Numbered from the stretch's first letter, positions 1 through 13,031 are shown. The stretch is DNA of 64,000 nucleotides from Solanum dulcamara (GCF_947179165.1 NC_077242.1:48245097-48309096); one strand, 5' to 3'. Notes: generated by a model from the letters alone, not told the origin. A program made the numbers and translations.

Positions 1-472
1 GGCTTCCATGTGGCATGTGGGCGCCCACCCCCTTGCTCCATTTGCTGCTATTCCATATGGTACTCTCCCATGCTGCCATGTGTTGCTCTCATCTTCTCCT
101 AGTGGGTTCGTAATCTCATCTTGCTTTATGAACCTATGTAATCCTTGCTACGTAAGCTTGGTAAATACTCAAGTAGTTTAAGTACGTAAGATTTCCAAGT
201 TAGTTGCTTAAGTAAGTAAGTCGAGTCCTTTGACTCATTAATTGGTCTCCAACTCCTTTTGGATTCTTAGGACCCTATTTCTAATCTTCTCTATTATAGG
301 GTATCTCATTCTCCCTTCTTTGGAGTTATTTGATGATGTCATGGATTATCCGGCTCACATGATGACTTCTAAGAAGCTTAAGAGCCTTTCAAGAAACTTA
401 AGAATCTTGAGAAACTTAAGAAGCTTAAGAAACTTGAGAACCTTCCAAGGTACAAAAGTACGGGGTATAACA
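1..472 (-). repeat. LTR of family 'delta', left copy, cut by window start
   Basis: Matches positions about 8029-8513 along its length with scattered substitutions and small indels. Read on the minus strand it begins TGTTATACCCCGTACTTTTG, a TG start typical of a retrotransposon LTR, so this is a minus-oriented LTR running left out of the window. Positions 367-442 are an imperfect 10-12 base tandem array of AAGAAACTTAAG-like units, also present in the right copy at 8408-8480. No coding content. The direct orientation of both copies is as expected for the two LTRs of one element, but no gag or pol lies between them. Confidence 0.6.
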
Positions 473-1967
473 ATTATTTTGTGAACAACATACTAGTTTA
501 TGTCTTTAATGTTGAGATTTTGGGAGCCAAATAAGGACTAGTCCTTTTACGTCTTCACTATATTCAATCAAGATGTCTTTGATACGTGTAACTTTGAAAG
601 TAAGATTTTTTTGCATAATTTCAATATTTATGTTGAGTATCTCCACGTTGCCACATGAAAGGAGGGTAGGCAAGGCATGGCTTGAAAAAGAACCAGCAAT
701 ATTTGGACTATTGAAAGACAATTCACACACCTGAATGTGACTTTATATTTCTTTTTTATAATTTATTCATATATACAACAGTTTTTTCTTCTACAACGAT
801 GGAATATAGTGATCAAATGTTTTCCACTGATTTTCCATTGTGGAATTAGCTCCTTTTATTCTTGACTGGTAACATTGACAATTGTCCTCTTTTCTAGAGA
901 GATAAATATGTTTCAGTGGCTTGATTCATGATAGCTATATGACTCTTTCCGTCTAGAGCTAAAATAAATACACTTTTGTACACTATCTGAATTTCGTGAG
1001 GCACAACTTCAATTACACTCTTTTACTATTTGGAATTTTCTTTCCCTCCTAAAAGATCTATGTTATTTAAAATTACAAGAAGACCATGTCCTTCAGCTAT
1101 TACTTGCCTTGCTATAACTACTATCACAACAAGACCACGTCCTTCTATCGCTAACCATTTACAGCACAGGAGCTGAAAATAGTAGCAATTGGATTTTAGT
1201 TTGGAATCTATTGTTCTGTTGTCTATAAGACCTAACACAACAAAATGGACTTCTCTGAACTCTCCAAACATAGATTTTTAGCTTTAAATAGATAAATGAA
1301 AATTGTAATATTAATAGCACTAATTAATTGGCAAGACTCTTGACCACATACTCTTTTTGAGAATGTCTTGACCATATATACTCTACTTCACACCAAACAT
1401 AAAATACCAGTTTCTGTCGTTTTTGCAGAAGAACTTTAATGGAACTTTTTTTTCATAGCCTTCTCTTTTGAAACCAAAATAGTTTGCAAATCTCCTATAG
1501 CCATAGATTAATGCATGCAATGAGCAAGTTAAGTATATCCCACAGAAATCCCATCTATAAAATCATTCGAACATGTGAAAAAAAATACATAAATGATTTA
1601 GTGATTTTTTATTTTTTAGTTCTTTCTTTATGTATTAGTTTTAGGATTCAAGTAAACCAATTGCTTATTATATAAACAAGTAATTTTTTTTAGTAATAAA
1701 CAACTATTTAGACTATCTTAAGTTATAGTGTGTACTGTTTTGTGTAAGTACTTGCTCCAATCATTGGTAAGCTAAAAGAAATCATATTTCAGGAACTAGA
1801 ATCTTAATTATAAGTTAATTTATAATCTTTTATAATTCTTAGTGCCATGTAACCATAGAGTTCTATCCTATTGTGTGCATCTGATCGTAATAATTATTTT
1901 TTGCATCTTAATAATTTTTTGTTATTCTTTATCTTTTTAAACTATTTTTTATGTATTCCTAAAGGTT
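473..1967. other. AT-rich stretch, probably 5' non-coding part of the CACTA element
   Basis: No ORF in this stretch resembles a known protein. The 81-codon minus-strand ORF at 1026-1271 covers an internal near-duplication around 1080-1145 (AAGACCAYGTCCTTC twice) and looks like chance. The stretch lies between the left LTR edge and the transposase start. I did not find a clear CACTA terminal motif, so the left end of the transposon is not fixed. Confidence 0.35.
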
Positions 1968-4900
1968 ATGGCACCTAGTAAGCAATAGATGGAACTTGTT
2001 GATAATCATCTCCACGAAATTTACTTAGCCAGCGTGCAAAAGTTTTTGGATTATGCTTTTAAAAAAATAGGAGAAGAACAAGAAATATGATGTCCATGTG
2101 TCAAATGTTACAACATAAATTTAGGCACTCATAAAATAGTTGAGACACATTTTTAAATATATGGAATCATTCCCAATTATACTTTTTGGTATCACCATGG
2201 AGAATGTTTGGGTGAGCCATTGTCAGAATTTGAAGATGAAGATGATGATGCATTAGAATAATGTAAGAGTGAGGATGAAGTAGAAGAATTGTTGAGAGAT
2301 TTAGATCCTAATGTTGATGTAAGAACTATACATACTGATTATGATGATTTACTTGAGGAGGAACCAAATGTTGAAGCAATAATTTTTTACAGCCTATTGA
2401 AGAATTTCGAGTTGCCATCATACCAAAATTCAAAAGCTTCAAAGTTTTTCTATTTGATCAAATTGTTTCATATCAACAGTATGGGTCATTGGAGTAATGC
2501 ATCATTTACTATGTTATTAAAAATATTGAAGAGGAGTTGTTGCCTGATGACGCCAATTTGGCAAACTCATATTATGAGGCAAAGAAGATAGTTCAACAAC
2601 TTGGTCTTTCATACAACAAGATTGATGCTTGTACTAATGATTGCATGTTATACTAGAAGGAGGATAGCTTACTTGATTCTTGCAAAGTTTTTGGTGTATT
2701 CAGATGGAAAATAAATACACATAGCGGGGAAACAAGGAATAAAAAAAGGTAAAAAGATAGCATCAAAGAGTTTACACTATTTTGCCTTAAAGCCTTGACT
2801 TCAAAAATTGTTTATGTCTACAAAAAAATCTACTCTAATGACATGGCATAAGAATAAAAGAGTTCATAATGGAATAATGAGGCATCCAACGGATTCAATG
2901 GCATGGAAGTCATTTGATGAGCTCCATCCTTCATTTTCGGTCGAGCCTCAAAATATTCGACTTGGATTTGCTAGTGATGGATTTCAGCCATTTTGGAATT
3001 CAAAAAACCTCACATAGCATTTGGCTTGTGGTTCTTATTCCTTATAATTTGTCACATTGGTTGTGTATGAAATAAAAAAAAATTATTTTGTCAATGCTTA
3101 TTTCAGATCCAAATGGTCCAGGAGATGCAATTGATACATATCTTCAGCCTTTAATAGAGGAATTGAAAGAGTTGTGGGAAGCTAGTATTGAGACCTATAA
3201 TGCATTAGATAGAAAACAATTTTAAGTTGCTTGCTTCTTTATTATGGACCATCAATGACTTTCCTGCATATGGAAATTTATCAGATAGAATACAAAAGGA
3301 AAATTGGCATGTCCATATTGTAATAAAGACACTTCCTCAATTCGATTGGCTAATTGTAAGAAGCAGTGTTTTATGGGTCATCAACATTATCTTTCTCAAA
3401 GTCACAAATGGAGAAATGACCAGGAGTCATTTGATGGTACAATAGAGAAAAGGCCCCCACCAAAAGTGCATTACAGTATTGAAATACTTAATCAAATGTA
3501 AGATCTTTAAGGGCTAGTGTTATCCAAGGATCCAAAGAAAAAGAAGAAGATATCACATGAAAATCGAAAGGATAATTGGAACAAAAAAACATTTTTTTTA
3601 AACTTCCATAGTGAAAGTGTCTCTTATTGAGATATAATTTAGATTTTATGCATAATAAAAAAAATATATGTGATAATATTATAGGGACAATCATGAATGT
3701 CAAAGGAAAGAGCAAGGACATAATTAAAACTCGGTTAGACTTGCAAGAAATGAACATTAGACCAGAATTGCACTCCATCCAAAAAGGGGAGAAAATAGAT
3801 GTTCCAACAGCAAGCTATACATTGTCTCCCAAATATAAGCACAAATTATGCATTTTCTTGAAGAATCTAAAAGTTCCTGATGGATTTTCATCTAATATTT
3901 CTTAATGTGTGAACCTGAAAGATCATAATATATCTAGGTTGAAAAGTCATGATTATCATGCTCTTTTGCAACATCTACTCCCTCTTGCACTTCGTGGTAT
4001 GTTGTCCAAAGAAGTGTGTGAACCACTTATTAAATTATCTATATTTTTTAGTGTGCTTGGATCAAAAGAATTGAGAATTGATAACTTGGAACATATTGAA
4101 GCATAAATACCAATAACACTTTGCAAGTTAGAAAAAATGCAAAAATTACCTATTCATTTAGCTACTAAAGCAAAGATTACTGGAATGATTCATTATCGGT
4201 GGATGTTTTCTGTGGAGCGATGGTTATATTTTTTTAAATCTCTCATTGGTAACAGGGCATGTCCAGAAGGTTGTATTATGGAGAGATACATTGCAAATGA
4301 ATGTATGACCTTATGTTAAAGGTATCTGCATAGAGTTGACATAAGATTCAATCGGCCTGAACGAAATTATGATAGTGGTTTAAAATATTAAAATAGTGGT
4401 TTATCTATTTTTAGTCAACCTGGAAAAACTTTAGGAGCTAAAGATCCATGTGAGCTTGAAGCAGATGAATTAGAACAAGCACATAAATATATACTGAAGA
4501 ATTGTGATGAAGTCTTACCGTATCTCAAGTATGGAGAGTTATTTCATATCATCTCATTATCATTATTTCTTTTAGGGTAATTTTTTTCTATATGAGACTT
4601 ATGGTTTACTTCAATTTGTAGAGAGTTTGCACAAACTCATAAGAATGCTCAGCACTTGTCTGATGCAGATTGGAAATGACAATTTTTGAATGGTTTAAAG
4701 ATAGGGTAAGTAATAAATAAATATCAAATTTGATATTCTAATATTGTAAGACTCATTCTAAAATATTAAAAATAATTTTGTTGATAGATCGCACAATTAT
4801 ATAAAGGAGATGATAGTCGTATCATGGAAGATCTACTCTCACTTTCATGCAGTCCCACTAAATATTTGATGCATTCTACTAGTTATGTCATTAATGGATA

Positions 4901-5369
4901 TAGATTTCATGTAAAAGATTATGATAAAAAGTTAAGGACCGAAAATTATGGTGGTGTTGTATTGGGTAAAAATGATGAAGATAGTGAGAACCTTGATTAT
5001 TATGAAGTTTTAACATATGTGATTGAGTTATAATTTGTCATGGATAGAAGAGTGATTTTATTTCGGTGTAATTGGTTTGATGTGTATGATGAAATACAAG
5101 GAGTTAAAAAGGATGAGTATGATTTTGTGAGTATTAATCCGGGTAGATTTTTAAAAATAAATGAGCCTTTTGTTTTAGAGGACCAAGCATCTCAAGTGTT
5201 TTATGCTAGTGATAATTCCAACAAAGGTTGGAAAGTAGTGAGGAAGACTCAACCTCGTGATTCCTATGAGACTGTGGAACAAATGGATGATGATATTGTA
5301 GAGTTAGGAAATCCTTCACAAAAGAAAATAAAAAGAACCAATGAAGTGAAGTATCTTTTTATGAATTAA
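1968..5369 (+). pseudogene. CACTA transposase (TNP2 type), broken
   Basis: The reading starts at ATG 1968 with a transposase-associated N-terminal domain (CPCVKC cysteines near 2095-2115, then an acidic stretch at 2230-2290). Next come the Transposase_21 core at about 2290-3501, a DUF4218 block at about 3627-4310 (motif DFMHNKKNICDNIIGT) and a DUF4216 block at about 4824-5369 (KDEYDFVSINPGR). Conserved strings include WSNASFTMLLKILK, KSFDELHPSFSVEP and WTINDFPAYGNLS. Stops interrupt the frame soon after the start (codon 7) and repeatedly later, and frame changes separate the fragments at 2591, 3017, 3445 and 4319. Some gaps, for example 4577-4620 and 4708-4788, begin GT and end AG and may be the original introns. 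The family acts in the nucleus, cutting at CACTA termini. This copy is surely inactive. Confidence 0.85.
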
Positions 5370-5544
5370 TATATTCATTGTTAAAAGTTATGATGGCGTA
5401 ATTGCTTTTATTACTATATTGTTACATATTTTTTTAGGTTAGTTTTTAACTTTGGGCTCTTTTTGCAGATTCTAGATGAAACCATTGAAGGCTGAAAATG
5501 GGGTTGGTTCTAATATGAAGAGTACTATTACCAAAATCTAGGCT

Positions 5545-8513
5545 CCAGCACAATGGAGAGCTTCTGAACTGTTGAACGGGACTCCTATACTGGTGGATCC
5601 TGAGAAAGGGGGGTCAGTACGATATATGTACTAAGTATATAAACCATAACTGGAAGCATATCTGAAATAAAGAGAGCCAGAAGGATAATTACTTTACTTA
5701 AGGAAACGCTGTACCTGTACCTTGTGGATCATAAAAACATGCATGCTCATATTATACAATATAGCCGGCCCTTTCAAGGACTCGGTGAATCATAACTGTA
5801 GGATCATCATAGGGTCTGGCGCCATCACCACCTTATCACATCACATCATCATATACATATATATACATATGTACCCGGCCTTCTAGAGAGGGACTCGGTG
5901 AATTATTTATGTCATTGCATTATCATTTCCTCATATAGCGTGCCTGGCCCTTTATTAAGGGACTCGATGAGTTATTCATGTCATTGCACTATCATGTCCT
6001 CGTATAGCATACCTGTACCTTTAGTGAGAGACTCGGTGGATAATGCAGTAAACTGCGCACGATTACATATCCGGCCCGGGACTCGGTAATAGAAGGGTTA
6101 CGGTATACACGAGTAGAGTAGTGAGTAACGATACGCAATTTAAACCATCATTGGAGACTTGCTGAAATAATCAAAATGAATTATCATTCAAAAATTAAGA
6201 CAATAACCATAACAAGTACCTTTGGAGTGTCATTATGGTTTGCATCAAAGTAGCACTTTTGGAATCATCTACTCGTATCAAGGCGTAATAAAATATCTTT
6301 TAGAAGTCAAGAAAATGGTCATCTTAGTGTCTTTGAGAATGAGGGCTTCCTTGGGATCACATATACTTCGTCTATATGTTTCATAAAGTTCATGCAAAAA
6401 AAAAGAAGATTAACTTTACCTACTTACTACTTCCCAAGGTATAGAAAAACTTGAAAAGCAATAGTTCAATTATTGGAAGAGTTCTAGCTTAAAGGAGTGA
6501 ATAAGATTCATGCTTTATACCACAACATAAATTATACCAACTTAGGATGGTCAGACACTTTAACATGAATCGAGGCAAAAGGAGATAAGTTCTAGGAAAT
6601 TAAAAACGTTAGCCATCCTAGTGTACTTAAGAATAAGAGCTTCTTGTAGACTTTGTGAATTCTTCATCCATTGGCTTTCTATGGGTCATTCCAAAAGAAG
6701 AAAGAAGATAAGCTTTACATACCCTCTACTTTCCCTCATAGTCATTATATACATATATCGTACCCGGTCCGTCATGAGCTCGGTATCAGAACTTTTTCAT
6801 TGCTTTACTATACCATCATATAACATACCCGAACCATGATGGGACTCGATGAATAATCATAGCATTATAACATAGTACTTATGTCAAATATATATCAAGA
6901 GGGAAGAAGGGTAGCTTTACCTACTTGTGCCAAAACATGCCAAGAGAAAGCTTCACATACCTTTTCAAGGATTAATCAAAATTCGGCTTGTCTTGATACC
7001 TCCTTAACCTATTTGAAATGAAAGTAATACTAAGTTTAATACCATTTCATTTTCCAATATTTCACTCTACAACCAAGTAATAATAAGAGTCATTTCCTAT
7101 CCATTACCCTCGACTAGTTTGTTACTAGTTCCGAAGCTACTAAATATTGGGAAGCATCTCTCCTATAACTTACTCTATCCAACTGCTAATCTTAGCAGCC
7201 ATATTAAAAATAACAACAATCATCTATATATACAATCAAATCACCTCAACATTACTCAATACAATTCCAAATAACTAGCTCAAAACTACGATACCAAAAT
7301 AGAGTTCTTAGCCTTTATTTCATAAAATCTTTTACAGTATGAAATGGAGGGTCGTGTGGCTATAATTAGAAGAAAACACACCCCTTTTTGAGTACTTTCC
7401 ATCCCTGCAACACGTAATTAAACCACCCCCAACCTGCAGCACCACACCAACAATACACTACTCGACTTCGATTTATCTATAACGACTTCAATTTAGTTTG
7501 TTTCTAACGTCAAGCTTACTTATACACTTTTCCCACTTCCAGCCTCACTTAAGACATGTAATATACCCCATAAAAATATTATAAACTTTAATTTGAAAGG
7601 AAAAGTCTTACCTTGTCTGAAGCTCGCCAAAACTCGACAAAACTCATCTCGGAAGCTCTTCTAGCGCGACTGAAACTTCATGGTTGTTTGTTGCCCAATT
7701 GGGGATATTAAAAATTATAAATTTACATTAATAACACCTTCATACCTTCATGGTATACCCCATATAATTAATTCACAGAACAGAATTAGAGAACTTACCT
7801 TTTTATCCTCCCAAAATCGTAGCTCTTTCTTCTCTCTAGCTTAAGTTTCTCTTCTTTTCTTTTTGTTTTTCTAGACTATTCTTGTATGAAGATGAGACTT
7901 ATTGGATAAAGATGAAATTAAAGTCATAAATTATATATATAGACCACTTTAGAAGGTGACATGTGTCAAGCCCCAAGTGGTGACAGTGTCAAGCCCTCAT
8001 AGGGCCAACGCACCACCTCCTTCACTTGGGGGCTGCCATGTGGTAGGTGGGGAACCACCCCTTGCTGCATCCTCTGCCATGTGGCACCTCCAGCTGCTGC
8101 CATATGGCACTCTCCTATTCTACCACTTGTCGCTCTCTTCTTCTCATGGGCTCATAATCTCATTTTGCTTTACGAACCTATGTAATCCTTGCTACGTAAG
8201 CTTGGTATGTACTCTAGTAGTTTGAGTAAGTAAGATTTCCAAGTTGGTATATTAAGTAAGTCGAGTACTATGACTCATTATTTGGTCTCCAACATCTTCC
8301 GGATTCTTATGATCCTATTTCCAATTTTCTCTATTATAGGGTATCTCATTCTCCCTACCTTAGAGTTATTTGATGACGTCATAGATTATCCGGATCATAT
8401 GGTGACTTCTAAGAAGCTTAAGAGCCTTTCAAGAAACTTAAGAAGCTTAAGAACTTAAGAAGCTTAAAAATCTTAAGAATGCATTCTAAGGTACAAAAGT
8501 ACGGGGTATAACA
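5545..8513 (-). repeat. LTR of family 'delta', right copy
   Basis: The right end at 8513 is the same TG start (minus strand TGTTATACCCC) as the left copy at 472. Its last ~485 bases align with 1-472. The rest is LTR-like non-coding DNA with short CCGGCCC...GGGACTCGGTGAAT repeats. Its left edge at about 5545 is where sequence typical of such LTRs starts just after the CACTA transposase. The far end of the LTR may be missing. ORFs at 5898, 6621 and 7956 do not resemble proteins. Confidence 0.5.
5766..6100 (+). repeat. Imperfect minisatellite in delta LTR (GGACTCGGTGAAT units)
   Basis: Units of roughly 50-110 bases each carry CCGGCC(CTTT) followed by GGGACTCGGTGAAT, at about 5766, 5874, 5943, 6010 and 6070. 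Two diverged units lie further right at about 6762 and 6829. Spacing is irregular and units differ by substitutions, so this is an old array. No coding meaning. Confidence 0.6.
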
Positions 8514-9451
8514 ACTATCTTTCCCTATTATGTTATGATCATGTTTTTTTATGAACTCCGTTGGGACATTGGCTAAGAACTGAGAAGACTTATAGGTGGA
8601 GTTTAGTTCGGTTACGCAGTTAGTTACCCAAGGGAATCCTAGTAGCAACCTAAAGTCCCAAACTATGATGCCCGAATAGGATTTCCTTCATGGCCTAACT
8701 AGTGGATCCACATGTAGCACAGGTGAGTTGAGTTGAAAACCATGATAGAGTATACCCTATCTTGGTAGCCTCTCCCTTCTCGATGAGGGTTACATCAAAT
8801 TTCATTTTATAGCTCACATGGTCTTAAGATGTCGATTATCGGTCATATCCCACACAAGTTGAAGGTTAAGGTATGAGTTTTACGATGAAGTTTTATGATA
8901 TGCATTGACCATGATTTTTCATATGTTTTTAGGCTTTGCTCATATTTATTATGATTGGTCATGCATATTATGGCATATTGTGCACATTTCTTTACTTGTT
9001 CATGCATATCTCACATACGTATTACTTTTCTGTACTGACGCATATTTTTCCTACATTGTCTCATAATGTAGGGACAGAGAACACTGACGACCATTCTCTT
9101 CTTAGCTAGAGTTGCATTAGAAATCAAGGAGTTGGTGAGTCCTCATTCTATCGAGGACATGACTTTCATTATCATTGTTTACTTGACTTTTCTTTACTTC
9201 ATTCAGGTGAGGTAGGATCTTGTCCCAAGCCCCCATCAAAGACTAGACTAGAGGTATATTTAGACGATGTTTTGATGTAGGCCATTCGGATTTCGGTGGA
9301 GTATTTTCTATCCCTTAGACCCATCCCCTTGAGCTTTTACTTTAGTTTATTTTACTGTATTTCTTTACCTTATATATGCTAAGATGGATTGGTTGTGTCC
9401 CTCGCATTCCGATCGCTATATCATGGCTTGGCCCTAGTTCAGGTCATGACA
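8514..9451 (+). repeat. 3' part of an 'alpha' family LTR
   Basis: Aligns with the right part of the solo LTR at 26392-28649 (for example the shared string GGGAATCCTAGTAGCAACC at 8630 and 27866) and ends with the same kind of terminus, ...GGTCATGACA at 9451. Its 5' part is missing because delta LTR DNA ends at 8513 and takes its place. Directly to the right lies gag DNA of the opposite orientation, so this LTR does not belong to that gag. Confidence 0.65.
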
Positions 9452-10443
9452 ATGAGGGAACTCGAATTGCTTATGGCCCATATTGCCACATCCATAGCAA
9501 GAACCCATTTTCGTCAAGAATTTTCCTCCATGATTTTTTGCACACTTAGGAAAATAAGGGTTACTAGTATTCACACCTTCTCCTCTTTGAGTTTTATGTT
9601 ATGGCACCCTATCCTTAGCAAACGTCTTCCCCAAACCTTGAACTTGTTGATAGCAGCCACTACTACCACCACCGGTTCTAGCATTGGAGAACCCATCTTC
9701 AAACCCGGCCCTCTTAGAATCCTATATTCTCATCTCCTTGAGCTTTTCTCCTTTAATTTGTTGGGCAAAAGTCATGAGCTGAGATATGTCCATTTCTTTC
9801 ATAAGCATAGAGGTACGGAATTTCTTAGCAACCAAGTCCGACACCCCCAATATGAATTGATTCGTTCAGGCACATGGATCGTCAACTAATAAAGGAGCAT
9901 ATTTGGATAGCTTAGTGAACTTGAGAGCATAGTCCCTCATTCCCATGTTGCATTATCAAAAATTAATGAAATCCACCACTTTAGCTACCCTCTCCAACAT
10001 CTATTGAGTGTCAAAACTTGAGACATCGCCTTGAGTTGGTTAGACACCAACTACATTTTCTCCTCCAAAGAAACCCCCATGATACTAACTATTTTGTAGA
10101 CCTCATCAACGAACTCGTGGGGCTCCTCATCAACTTTTGAACCATGGAACTCGGGAGGGTTCATTCTTGAAAAATCCCTCACTCTTGAGGTCGGAGTAGA
10201 AACATTAGGAGGAGCTGCAACCCCTATGTTGGCCACTACTTAGGCTAGCATGGCAAAAGTGGTTTGGAACTCCACATGTGTCACTTGATCGGGCAAAGAA
10301 CCATTGTCGTGAGGAGCCAGAAGATCTTGGTCTTTGCTAGTATTGTATCCTCTTTGGAAATGGTAGTCTCCTTGGAAGCATTTTTCTGAAAATTGCAAAG
10401 AACAATCATTAGAGAAACAAAGTCTTAGAACATTCTCTATCAC
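9452..10443 (-). pseudogene. Ty3/gypsy gag remnant (element F)
   Basis: On the minus strand, about 10443 to 9452 reads as a plant gypsy capsid protein. The motif FSRMNPPEFHGSKVDEEP sits in the ORF 10236-10051, then a retrotransposon-gag-like helical region, and finally a zinc-knuckle start (CYGCGNMGH) at about 9460-9520 whose last cysteine is lost at the junction with the alpha LTR. Frame breaks are present around 10050 and 10240. Protease and polymerase are missing. A primer-binding site and LTR follow at 10586-12557, on the 5' side, as expected for the minus orientation. The plus-strand ORF at 9389-9889 is the antisense of this gag. Confidence 0.75.
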
Positions 10444-10585
10444 ATGATATAGATCATCAAAGAAGTGAGAATTTCTAAAATGCCTTATAGTCTCCTATTC
10501 ATAGATGTGGCGTGCTTCACAACCATGAATAAAACTCTACTTGACACCGTCATGTTGGACACCCTAGGACATCTTAAACCTTATT

Positions 10586-10597
10586 CTCTGATACTAA
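10586..10597 (-). other. Primer-binding site of element F (tRNA-iMet type)
   Basis: Just inside the LTR edge at 10601, the minus strand reads TTAGTATCAGAG, one base off the plant initiator-Met tRNA primer site TGGTATCAGAG in the comparable part. It lies between the LTR and gag and so fixes the element's direction. Confidence 0.75.
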
Positions 10598-10600
10598 TTT

Positions 10601-12557
10601 TGTCACGATCCGACCTAGGGCCTAGTCATAACACGGCGATTAAAACCCTGAAGGGCTCCAACCAAGTTGCTTGACATATCATAAAGCATACATAAGGTAA
10701 ACTAAATGCAGAATCAATATGAGAGAGTCTAAACCATGAATCATAAATGAATAATGTAACTTGACAATATAGACTCAAAACATTTGTCCAACTACTGCCT
10801 CTACTAAACAAAAAGGGTGGGGGCTAAGACATGTCTCTAGCTCACCCTCAAATCAAAACATAACGAAGTCCTTAGAATAGAAGAAAATCATAACTCATCC
10901 TTGATAAGATGAGGACTCACCAACACCTCGCCGATTGGAAACTCTACTAGCCACGTGAAAGAGTGTGATCCTCAACCCCTACATTATACTAGTGCTATTG
11001 CGTTTATACCTCCTTATTTGTCAGGTATACTATGAAGAAAAGACAATGTAGGAAACAAATATGCATTAGTACATTTAAATGTACTAAGTATGTGGGCATG
11101 ATATGAAATATAAATCGTAAAATACAATGATCAAAAACATACATAGACAGGATAAGTAAAGCCATGAGGAAAATCATAATAACAAAGAACTTAAGAGACG
11201 TAATTGAAGAACATAAAATAACATAACAATCATATACATATGTGGGATAGGAATCATAACCTAAAATAAGACCATGCGAGCTATAACATGGAATCCTATT
11301 GTCTCTCCATACAATGAAGCAAAAGGGAAATCTACTTGCCAAATAGGCTCTACCCCACTAGGCGGGTCATGTACATACTCTATACGTAAATCCACTAGCT
11401 AAGCCATGAAGGCAACCTATAGTTATACGTAGTTTAAGAGACTTGAGACTGCTACTAAGTCTTTTGGTAAGACCCCCACCTCAAGTCCACCTAGTGCTAA
11501 GTCAAATCTCACGAAATACATACATAGCATAGAAATCATAATGAACATATATCATAGACATGATCAATAATAAAATCAAAACAAACAACATACCTAGTGA
11601 AATCCCACAAATGGGATCTAGGGAGGATAAAGTGTATGCAAACCTAACCACTACCTCATGGAGAGAAAGAGGCTATTTCTGAAAGACTCTCGACTCAAGT
11701 GTATCATTGGTTTGAAATTCATAGAGTAGCTCATTTCATAACATAATTGCAATATGAGAATTGGCCTTTTGTCATTACAAATCATACTTGTATAATTCTT
11801 ATCATGAGGTTCCTAGGTCACCACATAGGGCCCTAAGTCACATTTCTTCATAACTTGCATAAATATCATGATTTGATAATAATTGGAATCCGTAGTCATG
11901 ATTCATTCTTGAATTTAGAAGGAAAACTTGGATACATAATCAATTTAATTGAAAACCATAGAATACTTTGAAATTATTGAACTTCATACTTGTACTTCAT
12001 GTAATTCATCATAAAAAATACTTCATGCATGGGAATTCATAATTCAACTTAAAATCATGTAATTTATGTTGAAACATACTTATAATGATCACTAATAATG
12101 ATTTAAAATGTAATTGAAACATCCCAACACAATTCATAAAAAACTGAAGTTTCAAAGTAATGCGATTTCATGAGATTTTTGAAGTAAACCTTGGACACCA
12201 TGAGTGGATGGGGCTCATGAATCAATGCAAACATGTCTTGATTGAAATTGGACTTGAATTTGAGAAACAAGGCATGATCTTGAAGAAATCCTAACCAAAA
12301 CTTGATGAACTCTTGAGGAACTTTGGGAGAGAAGTCTAGAATTTGTTTAGGGAAATAATAAGGAAATAAAAGGGCTTAGGATTATTTAGGACACAATACT
12401 TAATGAATCTAGTCCTTAAAAACATCCATATACACTATTAGAATATAGGGAAAATACCAAACTACCCATCATTAAAATTGGAACTTGGGACTTATGGTAT
12501 GGACTACTACAAATCATAGAATTTGTGAAATGTTGTCATTATGAATCATCCTGCATG
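10601..12557 (-). repeat. 5' LTR of element F ('alpha' family)
   Basis: On the plus strand it opens TGTCACGATCC, the reverse complement of the alpha LTR 3' end GGATCGTGACA. Its interior matches 8514-9451 in inverted orientation, for example AAATCCACTAGCTAAGCCATG at 11390 against the complement of 8695-8712. The outer edge near 12557 (minus strand TATAACAC...) is a weak call: the terminal TG is not intact and the DNA beyond belongs to the beta LTR. The 112-codon minus ORF at 11004-11342 is LTR sequence, not a gene. Confidence 0.65.
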
Positions 12558-13031
12558 TGTTATAAAGTCCTAAAAATTGATCCTCTGAAGTTACTCCTAT
12601 GAGTCATGTTTATGACTCATCGCTGGTGTTATGAGTCGTCAAAGTGACTCATCATACAAGTCTAAAAGTCTGTAAGTTTAGAAGGTCTCAAAAGTTTCCA
12701 TGCGACTCATTTCTATGAGTCGTAATCCTCTCTATGACTCATACTATTAAGTCGTAGATGAAGTCCTGAGGCTCAGTAGTTGTAGGGTATATGTCCTGTA
12801 CTACGACTCTTTTTTATGAGTCGTAAACTCTTTCATTAGTCATCATATGACTCGTAGACTCTTATTTTGACTTATTAAATTTTTCCAGCCCTGAACTCAT
12901 GTACACGACTTATTTCTATGACCCGTACAAGGCCCTACGAGTCATACACCAACTCATTGACTTGGGGTCAGTCTACTTTTCTTTAGATAGTTTTTTCTTT
13001 TGCTCAACTTTACATATTATGGAGTCTTACA
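12558..13031 (-). repeat. Start of the 3' LTR of element C ('beta' family)
   Basis: On the minus strand it starts at 13031 with TGTAAGACTCCATAATATG, matching the 3' LTR start of element B at 24067 (TGTAACACTCCATATTATT). It is cut at about 12557, where an alpha LTR of the same orientation begins. The start abuts the broken reverse transcriptase of element C with no intervening polypurine tract. Confidence 0.7.
12590..12960. repeat. Array of ATGAGTCGTA / TACGACTCAT motifs
   Basis: At least eight copies of a short motif and its inverse, close to ATGAGTCGTA, occur at irregular 30-60 base spacing, for example near 12598, 12628, 12710, 12735, 12810, 12848 and 12940. They lie in the first third of the beta LTR. 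The same motif appears in the element B LTR at about 24180-24205. The mixed orientation gives local hairpin potential. Confidence 0.6.

Larger units (their letters stand above)
473..5544 (+). mobile_element. Decayed CACTA (En/Spm) DNA transposon
   Basis: The core is a TNP2-type transposase with the domain order of plant CACTA elements (1968-5369). The limits given are the edges of the flanking LTR-like DNA: the delta LTR ends at 472, and delta-type sequence resumes at about 5545. Terminal CACTA inverted repeats and a 3-base target duplication were looked for by eye and not seen, so the true ends may lie inside these limits. The many stop codons mean it cannot be autonomous. Confidence 0.6.

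Noticed and set aside
5766..6870. Regularly recurring GGACTCGGTGAAT units, CRISPR-like at first sight
   Set aside because: Units diverge, spacing is irregular, and the DNA is a plant LTR; no cas genes.
9389..9889. 166-codon plus-strand ORF
   Set aside because: It is the antisense of the minus-strand gag of element F and has no similarity of its own.
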